Shown one piece after another: positions 16,286-25,552 of a stretch of DNA of 38,081 nt. Positions within the stretch are counted from its first letter, which is position 1; each line of letters begins with the position of its first letter. The position numbers and the translations under genes were made by a program. This stretch comes from Thiomicrorhabdus sp034722175 (GTDB lineage Bacteria; Pseudomonadota; Gammaproteobacteria; Thiomicrospirales; Thiomicrospiraceae): contig JAYENR010000184.1 of NCBI GenBank assembly GCA_034722175.1, forward strand, positions 1 to 38,081, written 5' to 3'. The notes beneath the pieces are model-generated. The model saw only the letters and a program-made list of their open reading frames with translations. It had not been told where the DNA came from and did no database searches.

Positions 16286-16364
16286 ACTCAATCCTGTATT
16301 GATAGAGGTCTGGTTAGAACCAAGATTCTCATAAATTTAAATAGTTTGAATGCGTTTTTTTAAT

Positions 16365-18605
16365 TTAGTTGGTTTGTAATTTTAAAACCAATACACCTAA
16401 AGGAGGTAAGTTTAATTCTACTGAAAAAGGTCTGTTCATCCACGCTGTGGATTCCGCAATGACCTGCCCACCATTACCACTATTACTGCCACCAAACAGC
16501 TCGGCATCAGAATTCACTAACTCGGCATAGGTGCCTAAATCAGGCAGGCCGATGCGATAATTTTCTCGTAAAACTGGGGTAAAGTTGAAAATACAGATCA
16601 ACTTCTCTGTTTCTGAATAACGAATAAAGCTCATCACGGAGTTTTGATAGTCATTACAATCAATCCACTCAAAACCATGGCTTTCAAAGTCACGCTCATA
16701 CAAAGCAGAATGATTCTGATAGAGATGGTTCATCTCTTTAACCAATAACTGCACACCTCGGTTTAAAGACTGATCACACAAATACCAGTCTAGAGCGCGC
16801 TCTTCCGACCACTCTCCCCATTGCGCAAACTCACACCCCATAAACAATAACTTTTTACCTGGATGCAATATTTGATAAGCCAACAATAGACGTAAGTTCG
16901 CCGCTTTTTGCCAAGTGTCACCTGGCATTTTCTCAATTAACGAACCTTTTAGATGCACTACTTCATCATGCGATAACGGCAAAACAAAGTTTTCACTGTA
17001 AGCATACATCTGACTAAACGTCAGTTGATTATGGTGATAAGGTCGATAAATCGCATCTTTTTCAAAGTAGTCTAAGGTGTCGTTCATCCACCCCATATTC
17101 CACTTCATAGAAAAGCCTAAGCCGCCCATCCAAGTCGGTCGTGACACCATCGGCCATGAGGTTGACTCTTCCGCCATCACCACCACGCCAGGGCACTGGG
17201 CATGCACTTGCTCATTTAGAGCACGTAAGAATTCAATGGCATCTAGGTTTTCACGACCGCCATGTTTATTTGGCAACCACTGTCCCTCTTCACGCGAATA
17301 ATCCAAATACAACATCGAGGCAACGGCATCAACACGCAGACCATCAATATGCAACTCTTTAATCCAATACAGCGCATTACTGATTAAAAAGTTACGCACC
17401 TCATTACGGCCAAAGTTGAAGATATAGGTTCCCCAATCTTGATGTTCACCTTGGCGCGGATCTTCATGTTCATACAGGGCACTGCCGTCAAAACGCCCTA
17501 AGGCAAAACTATCTTTCGGGAAGTGAGCAGGTACCCAATCCAAAAACACGCCAATGTTATTCTGATGACAGTGATCAACAAAATAACGGAAATCATCCGG
17601 CGTTCCAAAACGACTGGTGGGCGCAAAGTAACCCGTTGTCTGATACCCCCAAGACTGATCTAATGGGTGTTCAGAGATCGGTAGCAGTTCAATATGGGTA
17701 TACCCCATCCACTTCACATACTCCACCAAACGGCGTGCAATCTCTCGATAGTTTAAAAACGTCCCATCATCACCCCGTTGCCAAGAACCTAAGTGCACTT
17801 CATAGATATTAATCGGTGATGTCTGCCAATCAAATTGGCTTAACGATTCTAACCAGGCCTGGTCATTCCACTTATGTTGCGGTTCATGCACGATACAGCC
17901 AGTATCGGGTCTAAACTGCATTGACTGTGCATAAGGATCCGTCTTGATAAAGGTATGTCCACCATGATGACTACGAATTTCAAATTTATACAGATCCCCC
18001 GCCTGCAATCCAGAGATAAACAGTTCCCACACCCCCGATTGACCATTGGTGCGCATTGGGTGACGTAAGCCGTGCCAGCCATTAAAATCACCCACTACCG
18101 AAACACGTTCTGCGGCAGGTGCCCAAACAGCAAACTGTACACCTGCAACGCCATCAATCACTTTCGGGTGCGCCCCCATCACATCATATAAATGCCAGTG
18201 CTGACCTTCAGCAAACAGGTGCAGATCTAGCTCACCAATCTGTGGCATAAAAGTATAGGCAGACACCACCGTATGTTCAGACAGGTCAGGTTCAATCCAA
18301 GTCACCTTAAAGTGTTGCGGTAAACACTTTTTCTGCTCATCATTAATTTTAGCGGTAAACAGATCCGTTCCCACCACCCTTAATAAGGGAACGGATGCAT
18401 CTTCATCCTCAGGGTCGTTTAGGTGAACCTTAACAAACTCAGCTGTTGGCAACCAAACACGAAGAATCCACGTAGTGACTTTATCACCTTTATGAACCAG
18501 AGGATGACACCCTAAAAAGGTATGCGGATCATGGTGTCGACCATCCATAAGGCGAGTCGTTTCATCTTGTTCTATCGGTTTTAATATTTGCCATTCAACT
18601 TGCAT
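16365..18605 (-). CDS. glgB: 1,4-alpha-glucan branching enzyme
   Basis: The 746-residue GH13 enzyme has an N-terminal beta-domain, a CBM48 module (VQFAVWAPAAERVSVVGDFN, 156-175) and the catalytic barrel. Expected residues are present: nucleophile D426 in DGLRVDAVAS, acid E479 in VVMAEEST, and D547 in LPLSHDEVVH. It cuts alpha-1,4 chains and rejoins them as alpha-1,6 branches. The length is near E. coli GlgB (728), including the extra N-terminal N1 domain. There is no strong ribosome site; the malQ stop is 27 bp upstream. CAGGCCTG lies at 17854-17861, coding Gln-Ala-Trp. Confidence 0.96.
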   Translation of the reverse strand: MQVEWQILKPIEQDETTRLMDGRHHDPHTFLGCHPLVHKGDKVTTWILRVWLPTAEFVKVHLNDPEDEDASVPLLRVVGTDLFTAKINDEQKKCLPQHFKVTWIEPDLSEHTVVSAYTFMPQIGELDLHLFAEGQHWHLYDVMGAHPKVIDGVAGVQFAVWAPAAERVSVVGDFNGWHGLRHPMRTNGQSGVWELFISGLQAGDLYKFEIRSHHGGHTFIKTDPYAQSMQFRPDTGCIVHEPQHKWNDQAWLESLSQFDWQTSPINIYEVHLGSWQRGDDGTFLNYREIARRLVEYVKWMGYTHIELLPISEHPLDQSWGYQTTGYFAPTSRFGTPDDFRYFVDHCHQNNIGVFLDWVPAHFPKDSFALGRFDGSALYEHEDPRQGEHQDWGTYIFNFGRNEVRNFLISNALYWIKELHIDGLRVDAVASMLYLDYSREEGQWLPNKHGGRENLDAIEFLRALNEQVHAQCPGVVVMAEESTSWPMVSRPTWMGGLGFSMKWNMGWMNDTLDYFEKDAIYRPYHHNQLTFSQMYAYSENFVLPLSHDEVVHLKGSLIEKMPGDTWQKAANLRLLLAYQILHPGKKLLFMGCEFAQWGEWSEERALDWYLCDQSLNRGVQLLVKEMNHLYQNHSALYERDFESHGFEWIDCNDYQNSVMSFIRYSETEKLICIFNFTPVLRENYRIGLPDLGTYAELVNSDAELFGGSNSGNGGQVIAESTAWMNRPFSVELNLPPLGVLVLKLQTN

Positions 18606-18632
18606 AAATTCTGACCACTTCTTTATTATTTA

Positions 18633-20027
18633 TTATTTTTCAGACTGACAACGCTGTGCCTGTTTTACTAGTAGCGCGATTTTATCCGCTAACCCTTCTG
18701 GAACCTGTGACCAATCAAACTGCCAACGCCAATTATCTTCACTGGTACCTGGAATATTCATGCGATGCTCAGCATCTAGCATGAGCCAATCTTGCATCGG
18801 CACAATCACACGCTCCGCTACTGAATTCAATCCGGCAACAATCAAGGGCCAAGGCATCTCATAAGGCAGGCCTGCTAGGTTTAATTCCGCATCTGAAATT
18901 GGTTTTAGTTGTTCCAATACCCAGTTCTTGGCACCCTCATCCAATGTTTCAAACCAACCTAAAGTGGTGTCATTATCGTGCGTTCCAGTATAGGTAATGG
19001 ACTTTTCAATTTGTTCATATAATGAGTGTGGATTATCTGGCAACCCATTAAAACCAAACTGTAAGACAGACATGCCAGGTAGGCCAAACTGGTTCTTTAG
19101 ATTCAGCACCTCTTCGGTAATGATGCCTAGGTCTTCAGCGACCAGTGGCAGATCAGGAAAGTCTTCCTGTAAGGCTTTTAATAAGGCCTCACCCGGTACT
19201 TTCTCCCACACCCCATTTATTGCGGTCTCTTCACTCGCCTGAATTTCCCAAGCGGCTTCTAAACCACGAAAGTGATCAATACGCACCAAATCAAACTGTT
19301 CAAGTGAAGCGGCCACTCGTTGTCGCCACCATTTAAAACCGTCAGCTTCCATCACATGCCAATCATAATGTGGATTGCCCCAACGCTGCCCTGTTTCAGA
19401 AAAATAATCTGGCGGCACCCCTGTGACAACGGTTGGGTTTAGGTTTTCATCCAACTGAAACTGCTCTGGATTTGCCCACACATCGGCACTGTCAAATGCC
19501 ACAAAAATGGGCATATCGCCAAATAGTTGAATGCCTTTTTGATTGGCATCAGCCTTTAATCTGTTCCAAAGAGTTTGCAACACAAACTGCTGCTGTTTTA
19601 ACAACAAAATCTCTTTTTTATGCTCTTTAGCAAACGTCTTTAAAGCAGATTTTTTATGACATTTAAGCCCTTTTGGCCAAGTCACCCAAGATGCCAAATT
19701 TTGACTTTCACGGATCGCAACAAACAAAGCATAATCTTCTAACCAGTGCGGTGGCGACTCTAAGTAGTGTTGAAACGCTTTTTCATCGAGTTTTTCTTGC
19801 CAGCCTTCAGGCAGCAACGCCGGATTAAGAGCAAACGCTGATACCGCTTGATAAGGTGACAGATCCTCATGGGTACGAGTCAGCGGTAACATCTGCCATA
19901 GACATAAATTGGCTTGTTGCATCCACTCTAAAAACAACCAGGCCTGTTCATTTAACTGTCCGGGTTTGCCGTCAGTATTCGGTAGAGAAGTGGGATGAAG
20001 TAATACACCGGCCTGTCTATTTTTCAC
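18633..20027 (-). CDS. malQ: 4-alpha-glucanotransferase (amylomaltase, GH77)
   Basis: The 464-residue enzyme has the GH77 opening RQAGVLLHPTSLPN and catalytic residues D251 (LVRIDHFRG), E298 (VAEDLG) and D351 (GTHDNDTT), plus GVPPDYFSETGQRWGNPHY. It moves maltodextrin segments between chains and so recycles the short stubs left by GlgP. It is slightly shorter than the usual 490-500 residues but complete, resembling the compact bacterial/plant-DPE1 type without the long N-terminal extension of E. coli MalQ. Two CAGGCCTG copies (18867 and 19939) lie inside. It is 48 bp after the GH57 gene. Confidence 0.94.
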   Translation of the reverse strand: MKNRQAGVLLHPTSLPNTDGKPGQLNEQAWLFLEWMQQANLCLWQMLPLTRTHEDLSPYQAVSAFALNPALLPEGWQEKLDEKAFQHYLESPPHWLEDYALFVAIRESQNLASWVTWPKGLKCHKKSALKTFAKEHKKEILLLKQQQFVLQTLWNRLKADANQKGIQLFGDMPIFVAFDSADVWANPEQFQLDENLNPTVVTGVPPDYFSETGQRWGNPHYDWHVMEADGFKWWRQRVAASLEQFDLVRIDHFRGLEAAWEIQASEETAINGVWEKVPGEALLKALQEDFPDLPLVAEDLGIITEEVLNLKNQFGLPGMSVLQFGFNGLPDNPHSLYEQIEKSITYTGTHDNDTTLGWFETLDEGAKNWVLEQLKPISDAELNLAGLPYEMPWPLIVAGLNSVAERVIVPMQDWLMLDAEHRMNIPGTSEDNWRWQFDWSQVPEGLADKIALLVKQAQRCQSEK

Positions 20028-20075
20028 GCTTGCTCGCTCCTCGTTGCCTTTACCAGGCCAGGTTAAAATAAAAAC

Positions 20076-21794
20076 TTAGTTTCGACGCATGGTGCCTGAG
20101 TTTTCCATATCACCACCACCTAAAGAGACTGGTGAATCTAGGGCTTTCGGCGGTTTTTCACCGAGCATTTGATAGAGCTTGGTTAAGTGACGTCGATAGA
20201 GTCGATCAAAATCACGTACGCTGCCAGAAGGGTTGTAGTCACCAAACCACCAGAACCAATCCGAACCTTCACAGATTGCTAATTGTTCGGTCGCTAACAC
20301 CACCTCTTCTGCTGACAATTTGCCTTTTTTAATGACTTTGTCATAAACCTTTTTAACATCCACTAAAAGATCCCAAGCCAAGTTTTTATCAGGGTCACCG
20401 ATCCAAGTCGAGAATGAACCATACACCCAGCTTCCCGCTTTTAACGTTGGAAGGTGACGTGGTTTAGCACCATTATCTAAGGCTTCTGAAAAGGTGGTTA
20501 GTTCAACATGTGGCGCTTCTGAAAGTTCTTTATACATAGCAGACAAAAAGCTTGAAGCGTTATCAGGGTAATACTCCCAAGCATTTTCACCATCCAAAAT
20601 AACACTTACCACATGCTCTTCTGCATTACCATCAACAAAGTTGGCAATATTTTTCATATGTTGGGCAAAATCTTTCGCGGCATCATCTGGGTTCCAATCT
20701 TTATAGCGGAAACCAATCATGTCAGACAAACCATCATCACGAAAAAACAGAGCGCATTTCTGAGAAGCGTGTTGCATCGGCTGATAGAGTGCTTTCTTAC
20801 TATGAATATCATGTTCATCAATGCGAGAGACTTCACAAGAGTGACGCCAAACACCTTCACCTGACGCACTCCACTTAATACCAAACGCATCTAACAAACC
20901 AATTGCCGCACTGCTTACCGCACCTTCAGACAACCACACCCCTTTCGGCCTGGTACCAAAGTGTTGTTGGTAAACTTCCAAGCCATGTTGCATATGCCAT
21001 TTCGCACGTTCGTAACCATCTGGATATTCGCTTGCTTTTGGAGAAGGGGCGTGTGGCAATGCATCACGCATACTTTTAAAGTCAATCAATAACGGAACGA
21101 TTGGATGTCCGTAAGGTGTCATCGATATTTCGATCTGGCCACTCTCTAACAACTTACGATAACGAGGAATAATGCCACTGACGGCATCCGCCATGATTTC
21201 CATCAATATCCGTTGGTCTTCGACATCAAAGTGGCGTTTTTTAGCCATCAACTTATTGACGCGTGGGTCTTCATGACGCAAGCTGATACCCATCCAAGAC
21301 AAGTGATACCAAACTAATAAGTCTGTATAGAACTGCTTGTTTAAATAGCTGATACAGACATTATCAATCCCTTCTGGTGCGCCGTTACATTGCACCATAT
21401 CCACCAGCTCACGAAAGTGGGGCAGTATATTGATCATAGTCGGTGCATGCGCTCGCTGACACGCTTCAACGATTTCTAAACGGCCTTCAACATCACTTGG
21501 AATTGGCGTCACACCAGAGACTAAATTCAGCAGTGGATCGCGCATCGGTTCGCCCGAATCTAACCAGGCCTGCATCTGTTGGCCATAGTCTTCCAGCTGC
21601 TCTAAAAGCACAGGGGCAAAATTCACAACCACCTTGGCTTCTGGACAGTTTTCTATATGCCATGCCATATCGGTATAGTCTTTTAAAGCATGCAGATACA
21701 CCCACGGCAGACGATATTCTCCATCTAAGCCATCTCGGTAGTGCGGTTGGTGCATATGCCAACACAGCGCAACTTTTATCTTTTTAGTATCCAT
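20076..21794 (-). CDS. Glycoside hydrolase family 57 alpha-glucan enzyme
   Basis: The 572-residue protein starts with the GH57 motif CWHMHQPHYRD, then has KGVWLSEGAVS with the likely nucleophile E290, FFRDDGLSDMIGF (350-362) and VILDGENAWEYY. Family members are retaining alpha-amylases, amylopullulanases, 4-alpha-glucanotransferases or branching enzymes. The FRDxxLSDxIGF motif and DGENAWE resemble the amylopullulanase/alpha-amylase-like groups more than the branching group; exact specificity cannot be read. There is no signal peptide, so it works on internal glycogen. A possible role is debranching, since no GlgX is in the operon. CAGGCCTG is at 21565-21572. Confidence 0.88.
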   Translation of the reverse strand: MDTKKIKVALCWHMHQPHYRDGLDGEYRLPWVYLHALKDYTDMAWHIENCPEAKVVVNFAPVLLEQLEDYGQQMQAWLDSGEPMRDPLLNLVSGVTPIPSDVEGRLEIVEACQRAHAPTMINILPHFRELVDMVQCNGAPEGIDNVCISYLNKQFYTDLLVWYHLSWMGISLRHEDPRVNKLMAKKRHFDVEDQRILMEIMADAVSGIIPRYRKLLESGQIEISMTPYGHPIVPLLIDFKSMRDALPHAPSPKASEYPDGYERAKWHMQHGLEVYQQHFGTRPKGVWLSEGAVSSAAIGLLDAFGIKWSASGEGVWRHSCEVSRIDEHDIHSKKALYQPMQHASQKCALFFRDDGLSDMIGFRYKDWNPDDAAKDFAQHMKNIANFVDGNAEEHVVSVILDGENAWEYYPDNASSFLSAMYKELSEAPHVELTTFSEALDNGAKPRHLPTLKAGSWVYGSFSTWIGDPDKNLAWDLLVDVKKVYDKVIKKGKLSAEEVVLATEQLAICEGSDWFWWFGDYNPSGSVRDFDRLYRRHLTKLYQMLGEKPPKALDSPVSLGGGDMENSGTMRRN

Positions 21795-21829
21795 AACTTT
21801 TATCTAACGAGTCCATTGTGTTTCATTGA

Positions 21830-23101
21830 TTAACGTGTGAAGTGCAGCCTCTGGCCTAGCATATCGGGTGTCACCAGAACAATCCCTGTTTCAGGTTCAA
21901 CATAAAACCGCTTTGCATCTTCAACGGCATCTTCACCAATAATGGTGTCTTCAGGGATTTTTGTTCCTTTATCAATCACCGCATTCTGAATACGGCAGTT
22001 ACGTCCTACCTCCACACGAGGCAACACAACAGTATCTTTAATATGAGAATAGCTATGAACACGAGAACCGCTACCAATGACTGAACGCTTAATTCGTGCG
22101 CCCGAAATAATACAACCACCGGCAACCATTGAATCAATGGCTTCACCACGACGCCCTTCATCGTCAAAGGTAAATTTAGCTGGAGGTGACTGGGCTTGAT
22201 AGGTCCATACCGGCCAATCACGGTCATATAAGTTTAGCTCAGGCTCAATCGAACATAGATCCAGATTAGCTTTCCAAAATGACTCAATGGTTCCCACATC
22301 TCGCCAGTAAAGCGGTAAGTCCGTTTGCTCATCCACAAACGGATAGGCACGAACCCGCCAATCTTCAATAACTGAAGGAATAATATCTTTACCGAAATCA
22401 CGTGATGAATTCGGGTTGTCACGGTCTTCAATGAGTTTTTGGAATAGAAATTCGGTTGAGAAAATGTAGATTCCCATTGAAGCCAATGCCATATCTGGTT
22501 TACCTGGCATTGCGTCTGGATCAGCCGGTTTTTCAGTAAACTGAGTGATATTAAACTCTTCATCGACTGACATCACACCAAACCCGGTCGCCTCCATTCT
22601 TGGCACTTCAATGCAGCCGATCGTCACATCCGCACCCGATGCAGCATGTTCAACCAACATTTTGCTGTAATCCATCGAATAGATGTGATCGCCCCCTAAC
22701 ACCATCACATATTCAGGGCTATGACGGCGCATAATATCTAAGTTTTGGTACAGGGCATCCGCCGTTCCTTTATACCAATCCTTATCAATTCGTTGCTGAG
22801 CCGGAAGAATTTCTACAAACTCACCCACTTCATAACGCATAAAACTCCAAGCACGTTGCAAGTGACGAATCAAAGAGTGAGACTTATATTGAGTCAGAAC
22901 CCCAATTTTACGAATGCCCGAATTCACGCAGTTTGATAAGACAAAATCGATAATACGATACTTACCACCAAAGGGTACCGCCGGTTTAGCACGCCATCGT
23001 GTCAGGTCTTTTAAACGACTTCCTTCGCCACCCGCCAAAACTAAAGCCAGCGTCTTGCGTGTTAACTCCGTTGATGACTTAGTCTCACAATAATATTTCA
23101 T
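21830..23101 (-). CDS. glgC: Glucose-1-phosphate adenylyltransferase (ADP-glucose pyrophosphorylase)
   Basis: The 423-residue enzyme has the nucleotide-binding start ALVLAGGEGSRLKDLTRWRA, the KPAVPFGGKYRIIDFVLSNC segment, the sugar site with FTEKP and the C-terminal left-handed beta-helix repeats (SVIGSGSRVHSYSHIKDTVV). It makes ADP-glucose from ATP and glucose 1-phosphate, the committed and allosterically controlled step of glycogen synthesis. The length is that of bacterial homotetrameric forms. The stop lies 35 bp before the GH57 start, with glk 90 bp upstream. No CAGGCCTG copy is inside. Confidence 0.97.
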   Translation of the reverse strand: MKYYCETKSSTELTRKTLALVLAGGEGSRLKDLTRWRAKPAVPFGGKYRIIDFVLSNCVNSGIRKIGVLTQYKSHSLIRHLQRAWSFMRYEVGEFVEILPAQQRIDKDWYKGTADALYQNLDIMRRHSPEYVMVLGGDHIYSMDYSKMLVEHAASGADVTIGCIEVPRMEATGFGVMSVDEEFNITQFTEKPADPDAMPGKPDMALASMGIYIFSTEFLFQKLIEDRDNPNSSRDFGKDIIPSVIEDWRVRAYPFVDEQTDLPLYWRDVGTIESFWKANLDLCSIEPELNLYDRDWPVWTYQAQSPPAKFTFDDEGRRGEAIDSMVAGGCIISGARIKRSVIGSGSRVHSYSHIKDTVVLPRVEVGRNCRIQNAVIDKGTKIPEDTIIGEDAVEDAKRFYVEPETGIVLVTPDMLGQRLHFTR

Positions 23102-23191
23102 TCAGCCAGCTCCTCTATACCCGGATGTTGATCCAGGCTTTCATTTTATTAAACTCAAAATTAACGCAGTAAGCCACGTTGAATCCACTTC

Positions 23192-24289
23192 TTAACGATG
23201 ATGAACAAGGTTCTGTTGCATGGCACCTTTAACGCCTAAATCATCATCCGTGATCAAATAAACAGGAAACGCATTGACTAACTTAGACATACGGCCTTTT
23301 TCTGTATAGGCCTGATAAAAATAGGGTTTGCGCATCCACGGAATTATTTTTGATGCGATGCCACCTGCGAGGTAAATACCACCAGGGGCATTCCAAATAA
23401 GTGCTGCTGCACCAATAAAGGTACCATAAATGGTCACGAATTCAGTTAGGGCTTTGACTGCTGCAGGCTCACCTTGCTCTGCAGCCTCATAGACTTGTAC
23501 GGCTGTGTACATTTTAAGAGAGTTCTTGGATTCTAGTTCAGCAAGAACCGCACCGTTTTGGCAATCATTTTCGCCATTTAGCCAATTTTTTTTGAGCAGG
23601 CCTGTTTGATCTTCTGAAAAACTATTTGGACAATCGCATAATTGAAAGAAGGTATAGAGCACCTCCAAGCCTGGGCCAGACAACAAACGTTCATAAGAGA
23701 CATGCTCCCATTTAGACCACAGCCACTTTAATAAACATTGCTGTGTATCCGAGATGGGGGCAAACTCAAAATGGCCTCCTTCCGAAGCCACCGGGTGATA
23801 ACAGCCCTCGCAATAACAAACTGGCGCAACCCCTAGTCCGGTTCCCGCCCCAATCACCAATCGATTACCAGATGGGAGTTCACCATAATTAAATGACTTA
23901 TTAGGTGTTACCAACAATTCATAATCATTTTCAGCTAAGGTTTCAACACCACGAGCGGCAGCAAAAAAATCGTTGATAAACAGAACATTTGAGATTGAGC
24001 AGGCCTGTTCAATCTGGTCTGCATCCACCACCCAAGGCAGATTGGTTAACTGAACAGTTCGGCTCGAAACGGGACCAGGCAGACCGAAACAGGCTTGCTG
24101 AACAGGCCTGTTCATATTATCGACCTCTAAATCGCTCAAAAATCGATCAACAACCTCCTCCAAAGAGTCAAACTCTTTGCACAGATAACGTTGCTGACCT
24201 ATTAGTTTAGACGAAACACCATCAGGCCCTACTTCAATAAGCCTTAATAATGCTTTTGTTCCACCAATATCGCCCGCTAATAATTGCAT
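23192..24289 (-). CDS. glk: Glucokinase (E. coli Glk type)
   Basis: The 365-residue kinase begins LLAGDIGGTKALLRLIEV (phosphate loop) and has QACFGLPGPVSSR, NDFFAAARGVE with the catalytic Asp, and VIGAGTGLGVAPVC. It phosphorylates free glucose using ATP. It is about 40 residues longer than E. coli Glk (321), mainly in the middle (EDQTGLLKKNWLNGENDCQN). It is the first gene of the glycogen operon, with AAGGTTA before the ATG. Placement suggests that glucose released by the hydrolases is recaptured. Three CAGGCCTG copies lie within about 510 bp (23597, 24000 and 24103), the densest cluster in the window. Confidence 0.95.
   Translation of the reverse strand: MQLLAGDIGGTKALLRLIEVGPDGVSSKLIGQQRYLCKEFDSLEEVVDRFLSDLEVDNMNRPVQQACFGLPGPVSSRTVQLTNLPWVVDADQIEQACSISNVLFINDFFAAARGVETLAENDYELLVTPNKSFNYGELPSGNRLVIGAGTGLGVAPVCYCEGCYHPVASEGGHFEFAPISDTQQCLLKWLWSKWEHVSYERLLSGPGLEVLYTFFQLCDCPNSFSEDQTGLLKKNWLNGENDCQNGAVLAELESKNSLKMYTAVQVYEAAEQGEPAAVKALTEFVTIYGTFIGAAALIWNAPGGIYLAGGIASKIIPWMRKPYFYQAYTEKGRMSKLVNAFPVYLITDDDLGVKGAMQQNLVHHR
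24099..24114. repeat. Extended 16-bp palindrome TGAACAGGCCTGTTCA inside glk
   Basis: The longest perfect copy of the CAGGCCTG family. It codes Asn-Arg-Pro-Val-Gln on the minus strand using the rare arginine codon AGG. Confidence 0.8.
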
Positions 24290-24538
24290 TAATTAACCTT
24301 TTAAATAAAAAGCATCACTCTCTAGCTTTATTGCAAAATACGTTTCTATACGCAGATAAGTTAATATCCATTAATTTATCATTGTTTTCATACAAACAGT
24401 TAAGTTATATCTGCTTTTTCATAAATTCTTAATATAAATTAAATCGACTCAATAAAATCTGTCTGGCCTTGTACTTGCTTAACCTTTTTACGCAATTTTG
24501 CAAAAAACCGAGTCTCTAAAAGCGGTACAATTTTGACT

Positions 24539-25357
24539 ATGAATATAAAGCCACTTATCTCCTCAACTCTTGCGCTTAGTTTACTAAGCTTTTTTGGTCC
24601 GGTACATGCAGATGATTGTGCTGCACAGGGAGAGTTAACGTGGGTCAATGCCACCTATGCGCAAAGTGGTGACACGGTTTTAATTCAAGGCGGACGGTTT
24701 AAACTGATTGGCACCTATGCACCTCAAATCCCCCGCCAACATAAATTCAACACCCCAGGTCAGCCTTTAGCCAAAGAGTCGCAAACCTTCTTAAATAAGC
24801 TACTTGCTAATAATGATCTAAAAGTAGGGGTGGAATACGACACCACTAAAATTGATAAATTCAATCGCCAATTGGCTCATCTCTTTTTAGAAGACGGCAC
24901 CAATATCCAACAAAAAATGATCGAAAGCGGATATTCATTGGCATACACCACGTCTGGAAATACTCTGCATCAAAATTGCTATTTTGAAGCTGAACAAACT
25001 GCGCGTAAAAACCAATACCAACTTTGGGATCTAGCTGCCAAAAACCCAGAATTGCACTACCCAATCGCCATCAGCACAGAGTTGCGAAAATCGGATGATG
25101 GCTTCCGAATCATTCGAGGCAAAGTGGAGAAGGTGGATAAGTCCAGCAACAACTACATTATCAATATGGACACCACGGGAATCCGTATCCCTAAACAGAA
25201 CTGGAAAAACTTTAATTACAGTGATATCAAGTCCTTAAAAGGCAAAGAGATCGAAGTTCGAGGTATTGCCTATTTCTATAAAGGCGCGATGTTTATGGTG
25301 ATTGACCACCCTAATTCGATCGATTTACTCAACCCGATAAACAAGCCTGCAAAATAA
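24539..25357 (+). CDS. Exported staphylococcal-nuclease-fold protein, probably inactive
   Basis: The 272-residue protein starts with a signal peptide (MNIKPLISSTLALSLLSFFG, then PVHA|DD). Residues 32-160 follow the thermonuclease fold: QSGDTVLIQ, FKLIGTYAPQI, DKFNRQLAHLFLEDG and MIESGYSLAY. Compared with staphylococcal nuclease, the Asp of DGDT is kept (D45) and R87 is kept (R110), but R35 is K55, the calcium-binding D40 is Y60 and catalytic E43 is Q63. The C-terminal half (KVEKVDKSSNNYIINMDTTG) resembles an OB-fold of the kind that follows such domains. I start it at the ATG; a TTG six bases before is possible. The gene stands alone, facing away from glk. Nuclease activity is doubtful; a binding role is possible. 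Confidence 0.75.
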   Translation: MNIKPLISSTLALSLLSFFGPVHADDCAAQGELTWVNATYAQSGDTVLIQGGRFKLIGTYAPQIPRQHKFNTPGQPLAKESQTFLNKLLANNDLKVGVEYDTTKIDKFNRQLAHLFLEDGTNIQQKMIESGYSLAYTTSGNTLHQNCYFEAEQTARKNQYQLWDLAAKNPELHYPIAISTELRKSDDGFRIIRGKVEKVDKSSNNYIINMDTTGIRIPKQNWKNFNYSDIKSLKGKEIEVRGIAYFYKGAMFMVIDHPNSIDLLNPINKPAK

Positions 25358-25433
25358 GCCCTCCTAAGGGCCGTTTTCTCTTGGTTCTAACTTCTCACGA
25401 TTAACAAATCTCTTTGTGTTTATAAAAAGTCAG

Positions 25434-25441
25434 CAGGCCTG
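25434..25441. repeat. CAGGCCTG iterated palindrome (intergenic)
   Basis: Exact copy in the gap before hemE, context CAGCAGGCCTGATGCT. Confidence 0.8.
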
Positions 25442-25552
25442 ATGCTTTTAAGGTTTCTAAGCCTGCTTGTTTCCGTTAGAATACTCCGATTAAATTATTA
25501 ATTTACAGGGCGAAATTAATAGATCTCCCCTTAGTCGAATGAAGGAATTTTC

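Noticed and set aside
21493..21787. Long open frames opposite the GH57 gene and opposite other glycogen genes
   Set aside because: They are antisense shadows of well-supported genes with no family resemblance or ribosome sites.
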